Source of the DNA: an uncultured Pseudomonadota bacterium
GTDB taxonomy: Bacteria; SAR324; NAC60-12
DNA length: 5,489 nt
Assembly (NCBI GenBank): GCA_913056375.1
Contig: CAJXNF010000220.1
Span: 1-5,489 of the forward strand
Reading direction: 5' to 3'
The translations under genes and the position numbers were made by a program. The notes under the pieces are model-generated. The model worked only from the letters and a program-made list of their open reading frames with translations, ran no database searches and was not told where the DNA came from. Shown here in pieces: positions 1 to 4,797 of this stretch; positions within the stretch are counted from its first letter, which is position 1, and every line of letters begins with the position of its first letter.

Positions 1-165
1 CCCAGTGTCAACGGTTGAGTTAGCTGCAACATATTGCTGAGCTTCACGGCGTGCTTCGGTGGTCAAGCGAGTTGGATCAGAAGAACCAAAATGCACATGA
101 TTACCGCGTCGTAGACGGTGCCAACGCTCCAAAATATGCTCTACCTGATTGACTGTCAGCCGCAT
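1..165 (-). CDS. Small flagellar-cluster protein, 5' part only; possible FlgM-like anti-sigma factor
   Basis: The reading frame opens at an ATG (165-163) and runs open for 55 codons to the window edge, so the C-terminus is missing. The visible protein begins MRLTVNQVEHILERWHRLRR and continues through a GSSDPTRLTTEARREAQQYV stretch. The start is supported by AAGGA at 173-177, seven bases upstream, which overlaps the TAA stop of the preceding FlgN-like gene; the gap between the two is only 10 bases, implying co-transcription and probably translational coupling. FlgM, the anti-sigma-28 factor that is often a neighbour of flgN, starts with a short basic disordered segment followed by a serine/threonine-rich stretch and an 'S-x-x-A' helix, which this loosely resembles. 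The FlgM sigma-binding C-terminus is not in the window, so the assignment is inference from position and weak resemblance. It may be an unrelated small protein. Confidence 0.6.
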   Translation of the reverse strand, partial: MRLTVNQVEHILERWHRLRRGNHVHFGSSDPTRLTTEARREAQQYVAANSTVDTG

Positions 166-172
166 TGGATGA

Positions 173-177
173 TCCTT
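173..177 (-). promoter_or_regulatory. Shine-Dalgarno overlapping the upstream stop codon
   Basis: AAGGA lies seven bases before the ATG at 165 and shares bases with the TAA stop of the FlgN-like gene (178-176). It fixes the start of the terminal small gene and suggests that ribosomes finishing the FlgN-like gene can restart on the next one. Confidence 0.6.
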
Positions 178-589
178 AGAAAATAGTCTTGCGACGTCGT
201 GGTTGTGGGCGATTGCTTTTCACCGCACCATAACTCAATTGCTGGAGCAAGGTTTTGATTTCAGTAATTGTCACATTACGTTCCTGAGCAACACGTCTTG
301 CGAATTCCTGCTCAGCTCTACTGATTTTCTCTAGCAAACGCTGTAAGCCTTGGGGCTCCAAAATTTCATCTAGTTTAGTTGGGAAGCTTTGATCCCAATC
401 ATTTAATAGTGAGTCGATACGCTGCAGGTCCTCAAGACAATCTTCTTTTTCTTCTAGCAGCGGCAAGGCATCGTCAAGGTGTGACAGTGCTAGCTGCTGT
501 TGCGCTAGCACATCCCATCGCCGCAACAGTGCGCGTTTTTTCTGTAGCAACAACATTCCATCACTGTGCTGCAGCCTATCATTTGCCAA
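176..589 (-). CDS. FlgN-like flagellar export chaperone candidate (TTG start)
   Basis: This 137-residue protein is predicted to be almost entirely helical, charged and rich in Leu, Gln and Glu, without signal peptide or membrane segment. Its central LLEEKEDCLEDLQRIDSLL segment and the later helix ending in QERNVTITEIKTLLQQLSYG resemble the antiparallel coiled coil of FlgN-type proteins, which are usually about 140 residues and hold the hook-filament junction proteins FlgK and FlgL in the cytoplasm before export. The C-terminus is a basic tail (RPQPRRRKTIF). The start is TTG at 589-587, inside the end of mnmE (11-base overlap), with GGAG at 597-600 seven bases upstream. An in-frame ATG at 556 would give 126 residues but has a weaker ribosome site. 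A different-frame ATGA (582-579) overlaps the mnmE stop and does not belong to this gene. Family assignment rests on size, helical character and flagellar neighbours, so it is moderate only. Confidence 0.6.
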   Translation of the reverse strand: MANDRLQHSDGMLLLQKKRALLRRWDVLAQQQLALSHLDDALPLLEEKEDCLEDLQRIDSLLNDWDQSFPTKLDEILEPQGLQRLLEKISRAEQEFARRVAQERNVTITEIKTLLQQLSYGAVKSNRPQPRRRKTIF

Positions 590-1949
590 TACAGAACTCC
601 GCGAAAACCCGACTCAGCAAATCATCTGCTGTCGTTTGCCCAACGATATCACCAAGTGCGTTTAAGGCTCTCCGCAGTTCAGCAGCCACGAATTCTTCAC
701 CTGTCCGCTGCTGAAGAAGATTTTGTGCTATCTCCAAACTCTCCGATGCTTTTTCGGCCGCTGCCTGTTGACGCAGATTTGTCAACCAGGATTCTTCCAA
801 AGGCGGAACATTTTCTGAAATGCTGTTGTGGTAGAGAGCTTCTTCCAGTTCCTCTAGTTTTCCTACCTGATGGACCGAAAATGGAATCCATCGAGATTGA
901 ATACTATCTTTCCATTTCGGCAGTTCTTGGTCCCACAGATCTGCTTTCGTAGCCACAATCAGCGAAGGTTTATCTTCAACCTCTGCGAATAGTTCTTGAT
1001 CTTCCGCCTGCAATTCCTGAGAACCGTCGAGTAGCAACAACACAAGATCTGCTTGCTCAATAGCCTTTTTTGTTCGCTCTACCCCTTGCTTTTCTACCAG
1101 ATCTTCCGTTCGCCGTATTCCCGCAGTATCGCTGAGCCGAAAAGCCACTTGGTGAATTTCTAAGGACTCTTCAATTATATCTCTAGTTGTACCTGGAATT
1201 TCCGTAACGATCGAGCGATTTTCACGCAGCAGGGCATTCATCAGCGAAGATTTGCCTACGTTTGGTCGACCACACAGAACCACATGCACACCATTGCGCA
1301 GTAGACGCCCTTGCTTACCTTTCTGCAACAGTCCTTCCAATTTGCTGCGTAAGGACTGGAGTCTGCGCTCACAATCAGTTTGACCCGTGAATTCTTCGTC
1401 CTCATCTGGAAATTCAATCCAAGCTTCAATCAGCGAAGCAATCTGGATGAGTTCTTCCTGTAGTTGCTGAATGGTCTCGTATAGCCGTCCTCTTAGCTGT
1501 TGGGCGGCGAGTAGGACCGACATGCGCGAATCTGCGTGGATCAAGTCAGCAATCGCTTCTACACGAGTCAGGTCCAGTCGTCCATTGAGAAATGCACGGC
1601 GAGTGAACTCTCCGGGTTCTGCCAAACGCACACCCAGCATCAGAATTTGCTGCAACACCATCTGGAGCATCTGAGGACTGCCATGGCACTGCAATTCAAC
1701 CACATCTTCTGCGGTGAAGGAATGTGGCCCGCGCATGACAACCAGCATTGCTTCATCAACCAGCTGTCCCTCTATATTCAGCCAACCATGTCTCAGCTTT
1801 CTGTTCGGTGATTCTGCAACCGTTCCACCATGACTTGGCTGAAAAATGGTTTCTACCGAGGTAATTGCCGTAGAACCACTGACACGAATTACTCCTAATC
1901 CACTGGGTTGCAGTGGTGTGGCAATAGCGACGATAGTATCAGCGAACAT
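579..1949 (-). CDS. mnmE: tRNA uridine-34 5-carboxymethylaminomethyl modification GTPase MnmE (TrmE)
   Basis: This is a full-length 456-residue MnmE, the usual family size. With MnmG, the family installs the (carboxymethyl)aminomethyl group at the wobble uridine of several tRNAs in the cytoplasm, using a folate one-carbon donor and GTP hydrolysis. The N-terminal domain starts DTIVAIATP and contains the VELQCHGS (84-91) and EPGEFTRRAFLNGRLDLTRVEA (from 111) blocks typical of the folate-binding region. A helical domain follows, with the inserted G domain at about 220-375: P-loop GRPNVGKS (227-234), GTTRD (253-257), DTAG (274-277) and TKAD (334-337). The protein ends FCIGK, the family's C-terminal CxGK motif with its catalytic-region cysteine. 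The G4 motif is TKxD, not the common NKxD, and the expected G5 'SAK' reads FSVH. It begins 23 bases after flagellin 3 with only a poorly spaced ribosome site, so it probably depends on readthrough and coupling. mnmG is not visible here. Confidence 0.97.
   Translation of the reverse strand: MFADTIVAIATPLQPSGLGVIRVSGSTAITSVETIFQPSHGGTVAESPNRKLRHGWLNIEGQLVDEAMLVVMRGPHSFTAEDVVELQCHGSPQMLQMVLQQILMLGVRLAEPGEFTRRAFLNGRLDLTRVEAIADLIHADSRMSVLLAAQQLRGRLYETIQQLQEELIQIASLIEAWIEFPDEDEEFTGQTDCERRLQSLRSKLEGLLQKGKQGRLLRNGVHVVLCGRPNVGKSSLMNALLRENRSIVTEIPGTTRDIIEESLEIHQVAFRLSDTAGIRRTEDLVEKQGVERTKKAIEQADLVLLLLDGSQELQAEDQELFAEVEDKPSLIVATKADLWDQELPKWKDSIQSRWIPFSVHQVGKLEELEEALYHNSISENVPPLEESWLTNLRQQAAAEKASESLEIAQNLLQQRTGEEFVAAELRRALNALGDIVGQTTADDLLSRVFAEFCIGK
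597..600 (-). promoter_or_regulatory. Shine-Dalgarno inside mnmE that selects a TTG start
   Basis: GGAG sits seven bases upstream of the TTG at 589 and within the last codons of mnmE. It is the main reason for choosing the TTG over the downstream in-frame ATG at 556. Confidence 0.45.
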
Positions 1950-1972
1950 ACCTGTTCTAACCAGACCTTTCC

Positions 1973-2836
1973 CTAGGACTGTGACTGAACCAAGTGCAAT
2001 AGATTTCTAGGCAGTACGTTCGCTTGTGCGGCTTGTGCGACTGCGAACTGATTCATGATTTGGAGGCGTGTGAATTCAGCAAGTTCCATCGCCACATCAG
2101 CATCGCGTATTATCGATTCAGCGGCAGACAAGTTTTCTGCATCTAGCCGAAGGCTGACCAAGTTGCTTTGCAGGGCCGAGCGCTGTAAGGCACCTAACTC
2201 TCCACGTGAACTAGCAATCTCACTGATCGCTTTATCCACAATGCTGATCGCAGATGCTGCGCCTGACGGAGTACGAACATCAACCTCTGCCAAACTTGAG
2301 CTTCCATCCTCAGAACTACCAATCCCCAATTTGTCGGTGGTAATGTTTGGCAAAGCCAGCTTGAGCGTATTGCCTTTGTCAGCACCAATCTGAAATTCCA
2401 ATTCTGGGTTTGTTCCATTCAATAATGGCTTGGATCCAAATTGCGTGTTCTGAGCAATTCGATCTATTGAACTGAGAGCATTCTGAATTTCAGACTGAGA
2501 CGCAGCAACAACCGACTCATTATTCACACCAGTATTTGCTGCTGCGACTGCTCGCTGACGAATATTGACCAGTAGTCTCGAAACTTCGTCCATTGCACCT
2601 TCTGCAGTTTGCACTACCGAAGCTGCTACTTCACTATTCTGAGCGGCTTCCTTCAAACTACTGATCTGGGACCGTAAACTCTCCGAAATTACTAAAGAAG
2701 CCGGACCATCGGTAGCTGAGTTAATTTTTTGTCCCGATGCTAGTTTCTCAATAGATTTTGAGAGCATCGCATCATTCTGGGCTAAGTATCGATTAGCAGT
2801 CAGCGCCTCAATATTTTGATTGATTCGCAGGCTCAT
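1973..2836 (-). CDS. Flagellin 3 (divergent short paralogue, 287 aa)
   Basis: Flagellin is the subunit of the flagellar filament, exported through the flagellar type III system and polymerised at the filament tip. The N-terminal core is clear: MSLRINQNIEALTANRYLAQ, SGQKIN (34-39), DGPASLVISESLRSQ (43-57) and the RQRAVAAANTGVN helix (93-105). The C-terminal core is also clear: SNLVSLRLDAENLSAAES (from 224), IRDADVAMELAEFTRLQI (243-260) and a final coiled-coil helix. Between them, residues about 140-200 form only a small variable part, so surface domains D2/D3 are essentially lacking. AGGAG at 2843-2847, six bases before the ATG, supports the start. Compared with flagellins 1 and 2 it is clearly the outlier, with NQFAVAQAAQANVLPRN in place of their TQ(A/S)ATAQLAQANAMP(Q/K)N and an extra QS at the end. 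It is the first gene of a tight run into mnmE. Confidence 0.96.
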   Translation of the reverse strand: MSLRINQNIEALTANRYLAQNDAMLSKSIEKLASGQKINSATDGPASLVISESLRSQISSLKEAAQNSEVAASVVQTAEGAMDEVSRLLVNIRQRAVAAANTGVNNESVVAASQSEIQNALSSIDRIAQNTQFGSKPLLNGTNPELEFQIGADKGNTLKLALPNITTDKLGIGSSEDGSSSLAEVDVRTPSGAASAISIVDKAISEIASSRGELGALQRSALQSNLVSLRLDAENLSAAESIIRDADVAMELAEFTRLQIMNQFAVAQAAQANVLPRNLLHLVQSQS

Positions 2837-2842
2837 ACCAAT

Positions 2843-2847
2843 CTCCT
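2843..2847 (-). promoter_or_regulatory. Ribosome binding site of flagellin 3
   Basis: AGGAG precedes the ATG of flagellin 3 by six bases and confirms the MSLRIN start, which matches the start chosen for flagellin 2. Confidence 0.75.
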
Positions 2848-2929
2848 ATCGTTGATTTTATTCTTTAATTCGAAATCTCATCCCGATAAATTTAGGGTAA
2901 GTTTGCAAATTTGAGAATCTTTCTCACCT

Positions 2930-2976
2930 AGAGGTCAGGCCAATGGGGTGGAATCACCACTGGCCTAAAGACCTCT
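2930..2976 (-). terminator. Bulged stem-loop directly after flagellin 2 (attenuator, terminator or mRNA 3' stabiliser)
   Basis: Thirteen ungapped bases on the far arm (2930-2942, AGAGGTC then AGGCCA) pair with two blocks on the arm nearest the stop codon, TGGCCT (2961-2966) and GACCTCT (2970-2976), separated by a 3-base bulge. A further GTGG/CCAC stem (2948-2951 with 2957-2960) sits in the loop. The structure begins four bases after the flagellin 2 stop. There is no U-run after it on the minus strand, so it is not a textbook intrinsic terminator; partial termination or protection of the flagellin 2 mRNA 3' end is more likely. Structure is seen, function is inferred. Confidence 0.5.
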
Positions 2977-2979
2977 TCT

Positions 2980-3858
2980 TCATTGAGAAGAAAGCAAGTG
3001 AGCTACATTTTGTGGCATTGCATTGGCCTGAGCCAATTGTGCTGTCGCAGCTTGTGTCATGATTTGGTTGCGTGTGAAAGCAGCCAGTTCCACCGCTACG
3101 TCTGCATCACGAATATTGGATTCAGCTGCAGTTAGGTTTTCAGTCGCCACTCTGAGACTGGTAAGATTTGACTCCAGAGTGTTTTTCTGGAAAGCGCCCA
3201 AATCTCCACGACTCATCGTTACTTGACTGATGGCTTCATCAATCATACTCATTGCCGCAGTAGCACCTTCGCTAGTTGTAACATCCACGTCAGCTAAACT
3301 GGAAAAACCACCAACGTTGGGTGCCCCCTTGGCCAATTCTGTCGTGATTACGTTTGGCAAAGCAATACTCGCAGTCTGGCCTTGATTTGCTCCAATCTGG
3401 AAAGACAGATTCTTCTGCGTTGAATCTTCTTCACTGCCGTTCAAAAGCTTCTCCCCACCAAACTGAGTGTTCTGAGAAATTCTGTCTATTGAACTCAGTG
3501 CGTTCTCAATTTCCTTCTGAGAAGCAGTAACCATATTCTGGTCATTTACTCCCACATTGGCCGCTGCAACTGTTCGCTGTCGCATGTCCACCAGAAGCCT
3601 AGATACCTCATTCAGTGCACCTTCAGCTGTTTGTACAATTGAAATTGCTGACTCATTGTTTTCTGTAGCTTGGTGCAAACTCGCCACTTGCGCTCTCAAA
3701 CCTTCAGAAATAACCAGAGAAGCTGGGCCATCAGCACCTGTATTGATCTTCTGTCCAGATGACAGTCGTTCAATCGATTTCGCCAGCAGCTGGTCATTTT
3801 GAGCCAGATTTCTGTGAGCGTTCAGGGCTTCAACGTTGTTGTTGATTCGCAAACTCAT
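2980..3858 (-). CDS. Flagellin 2 (292 aa)
   Basis: This complete flagellin forms or contributes to the filament. Both conserved cores are present: MSLRINNNVEALNAHRNLAQ, SGQKIN, ADGPASLVISEGLRAQ (42-57), VQTAEGALNEVSRLLVDMRQ (75-94), and at the C-terminal end SNLTSLRVATENLTAAESNI followed by RDADVAVELAAFTRNQIMTQ and a last helix ending LLSSQ. The middle (about 140-200) is short, so the outer domains are lacking. The start is set at ATG 3858, because AAGGAG (3865-3870) is six bases upstream and the protein then begins MSLRIN exactly like flagellin 3; an in-frame TTG six bases earlier (3864) would overlap that spacing and is unlikely. It is closely similar to flagellin 1 over the shared part and less so to flagellin 3. 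A bulged stem-loop lies right after the stop, and the leader upstream is long and structured. Confidence 0.97.
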   Translation of the reverse strand: MSLRINNNVEALNAHRNLAQNDQLLAKSIERLSSGQKINTGADGPASLVISEGLRAQVASLHQATENNESAISIVQTAEGALNEVSRLLVDMRQRTVAAANVGVNDQNMVTASQKEIENALSSIDRISQNTQFGGEKLLNGSEEDSTQKNLSFQIGANQGQTASIALPNVITTELAKGAPNVGGFSSLADVDVTTSEGATAAMSMIDEAISQVTMSRGDLGAFQKNTLESNLTSLRVATENLTAAESNIRDADVAVELAAFTRNQIMTQAATAQLAQANAMPQNVAHLLSSQ

Positions 3859-3861
3859 TTT

Positions 3862-3874
3862 CAACTCCTTGTAA
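3862..3874 (-). promoter_or_regulatory. Flagellin 2 Shine-Dalgarno within a CsrA-like site
   Basis: The mRNA-sense sequence TTACAAGGAGTTG holds the AAGGAG ribosome site (3865-3870) and matches the core of the known CsrA recognition pattern (ACA-R-GGA). A CsrA protein bound here would block ribosome entry, as is known for the flagellin leader of Bacillus subtilis. The ribosome site is firm; the CsrA reading is inference, since no csrA or fliW gene is in view. Confidence 0.5.
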
Positions 3875-3877
3875 TTT

Positions 3878-3892
3878 GGAAATTATATTTCC
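3878..3892 (-). repeat. Small inverted repeat in the flagellin 2 leader
   Basis: GGAAAT and ATTTCC form a perfect 6-base stem around a 3-base loop, ending eight bases upstream of the AAGGAG ribosome site. On the mRNA the left arm carries another GGA, so the hairpin could serve as a second binding position for an RNA-binding regulator or hold the leader in an open or closed form. Confidence 0.45.
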
Positions 3893-3945
3893 TGAGTGAC
3901 TTCCTTCCGTGAAAGCAGCGGGGATATATCCGTAGCACCCCACCC

Positions 3946-3970
3946 AGATTCGATTTTTGATTTCGAATCT
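3946..3970. repeat. 8-base inverted repeat in the flagellin 2 upstream region
   Basis: AGATTCGA (3946-3953) and TCGAATCT (3963-3970) are perfect inverted copies around a 9-base T-rich spacer. It could be an operator or an mRNA hairpin about 90-110 bases upstream of the flagellin 2 start. A related GAGATTTCGAA sequence occurs upstream of flagellin 3. Confidence 0.45.
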
Positions 3971-4043
3971 CTGTTCATCCTCCATGACGAACAGCACAAA
4001 TCCATTGCTCGGCTTTGGGCCGAAAGGAAATTAACAGGGCTTG

Positions 4044-4080
4044 AATCAAAATAATTAGATTAATCTAAATTATTTTGATT
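4044..4080. repeat. 37-base AT-only-core palindrome
   Basis: AATCAAAATAATTAGAT and its inverted copy ATCTAAATTATTTTGATT meet around a short central TA, with one extra base in one arm. Nearly every base can pair, giving about 17 base pairs with only one G or C pair at each end and one near the centre. It could form a cruciform or bind a regulator; without GC pairs and a U-run it is a poor terminator. Confidence 0.6.
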
Positions 4081-4090
4081 TTGATAACAC

Positions 4091-4115
4091 AGGCCATCAG
4101 AAGACTGCTTGGCCT
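4091..4115. repeat. Inverted repeat with AGGCCA/TGGCCT arms
   Basis: AGGCCA (4091-4096) pairs with TGGCCT (4110-4115), and CAG (4098-4100) with CTG (4105-4107) continues the stem around an AAGA loop. The outer arms are identical to the inner arms of the stem-loop after flagellin 2 (2937-2942 and 2961-2966). Confidence 0.5.
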
Positions 4116-4126
4116 TCGCAATCAAA

Positions 4127-4150
4127 TGGATAATTGCTCCGAATTATCCA
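4127..4150. repeat. Perfect 9-base stem inverted repeat
   Basis: TGGATAATT (4127-4135) and AATTATCCA (4142-4150) are perfect inverted copies around the 6-base loop GCTCCG. It lies only 11 bases from the previous inverted repeat. Confidence 0.55.
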
Positions 4151-4165
4151 GAAAAAGGTTAAATA

Positions 4166-4188
4166 CCAATCCAAGCAAGTTGGATCGG
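4166..4188. repeat. Inverted repeat, 6-base stem extended past one mismatch
   Basis: ATCCAA (4169-4174) and TTGGAT (4180-4185) pair around GCAAG, and outside one A/C mismatch a further CC/GG pair extends the stem. Confidence 0.45.
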
Positions 4189-4319
4189 AATATTTGATGT
4201 CAAAGAACGAAGTGAAGAAATAGCAGTCAATTGCTAAATCAATATTTATTCAGAATTCAATCTAGACAACTTTAGTTATCTAATGAGCTTAAATAGCAGT
4301 AACATTTACTTTTAGAATG

Positions 4320-4334
4320 TGATTTTTAAAATCA
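4320..4334. repeat. TGATTTT/AAAATCA palindrome
   Basis: Seven bases on each side of a central T are perfect inverted copies. The odd symmetry and tiny loop fit a protein-binding DNA palindrome better than an RNA hairpin, though AT-richness makes chance occurrence quite possible. Confidence 0.35.
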
Positions 4335-4383
4335 TCATCTAAAGAATTACAATTGCTAGATAGATGAATAAGTCTTGGAATTT

Positions 4384-4415
4384 TTTCACAATCACTAAAG
4401 TAAGTGCTTGTGAAA
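4384..4415. repeat. 12-base-pair stem-loop with one mismatch
   Basis: TTTCACAA (4384-4391) pairs with TTGTGAAA (4408-4415); after one T/C mismatch, CACT (4393-4396) pairs with AGTG (4403-4406) around the loop AAAGTA. On the minus strand it is followed by AAAAAATT, not Ts, so it is not an intrinsic terminator for flagellin transcription. Confidence 0.55.
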
Positions 4416-4635
4416 CTACCACACTAGAACTCCTCTTCAACTAGATGAATCTAACCCATCAAATTGAAAATAGAGGATCTAAATTTCAAAGCTCGAGACC
4501 ACTACACAATAAATTCTATCTAATACCCTGAAGCTCAATAAGACAGAAAATCTTATCAGAATAATTTCAGCCTGATCTAGACTTCACAAACCAATATCTC
4601 AAGGGATTCGTTCTGTTCACTCTAGCAATAAGTAT

Positions 4636-4676
4636 CCGGTTTATAATTGAACTAATTTAGTTCTATAAACTAGCGG
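4636..4676. repeat. Long interrupted inverted repeat (17 base pairs in three blocks)
   Basis: From outside in, CCG (4636-4638) pairs with CGG (4674-4676), GTTTATA (4639-4645) with TATAAAC (4664-4670), and GAACTAA (4649-4655) with TTAGTTC (4657-4663) around a single T. A 3-base bulge sits on each side at different heights (4646-4648 and 4671-4673). In RNA the one-base loop would open slightly. Confidence 0.55.
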
Positions 4677-4686
4677 TAATTCACTA

Positions 4687-4709
4687 TTAGAGGGTGTTGG
4701 ACACTCTAA
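4687..4709. repeat. Hairpin with a small bulge
   Basis: TTAGAGGGTGT (4687-4697) and ACACTCTAA (4701-4709) pair over nine bases around the loop TGG, with two extra Gs bulged on one arm. It lies between the long interrupted repeat and the stem-loop after flagellin 1. Confidence 0.45.
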
Positions 4710-4742
4710 CTCTATTTACTCTGGTCACTTCAATGAGCGGTC

Positions 4743-4797
4743 AGGTCTAAGTAGAGTTATCCTCCATAATTCCACATCTACTTCTAATCAAAGACCT
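4743..4797 (-). terminator. Bulged stem-loop shortly after flagellin 1 (candidate attenuator, terminator or 3' stabiliser)
   Basis: Thirteen ungapped bases on the far arm (4743-4755, AGGTCT then AAGTAGA) pair with TCTACTT (4777-4783) and AGACCT (4792-4797), which are separated by an 8-base bulge on the stop-proximal arm. The loop is 21 bases. It begins 13 bases after the flagellin 1 stop. No U-run follows on the minus strand. The same layout occurs after flagellin 2, which strengthens the case that both are real elements. Confidence 0.4.

Noticed and set aside
379..952. Plus-strand ORFs opposite the FlgN-like gene and mnmE
   Set aside because: They lie in antisense to genes with clear family motifs, have no recognisable domains and no good ribosome sites.
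1471..1811. Two overlapping plus-strand ORFs opposite the N-terminal half of mnmE
   Set aside because: They are shadows of the conserved mnmE frame, overlap each other in different frames, and show no recognisable protein features.
2055..2418. Plus-strand and alternative minus-strand ORFs within flagellin 3
   Set aside because: They are other-frame readings of the flagellin gene; similar antisense ORFs in the paralogues arise from the shared coding sequence.
2882..2889. CCCGATAA on the plus strand, 7 of 8 to the sigma-28 -10 box
   Set aside because: It faces away from flagellin 3, would transcribe antisense into flagellin 2, and has no TAAA at the right distance.
2907..2919. Small GAGAA/TTCTC hairpin between flagellins 2 and 3 as an intrinsic terminator
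   Set aside because: The stem is only five pairs with a 3-base loop and no U-run follows on the minus strand.
3859..3864. In-frame TTG start for flagellin 2, two codons before the ATG
   Set aside because: It would sit directly against the AAGGAG ribosome site, while the ATG at 3858 has six-base spacing and gives the MSLRIN start shared with flagellin 3.
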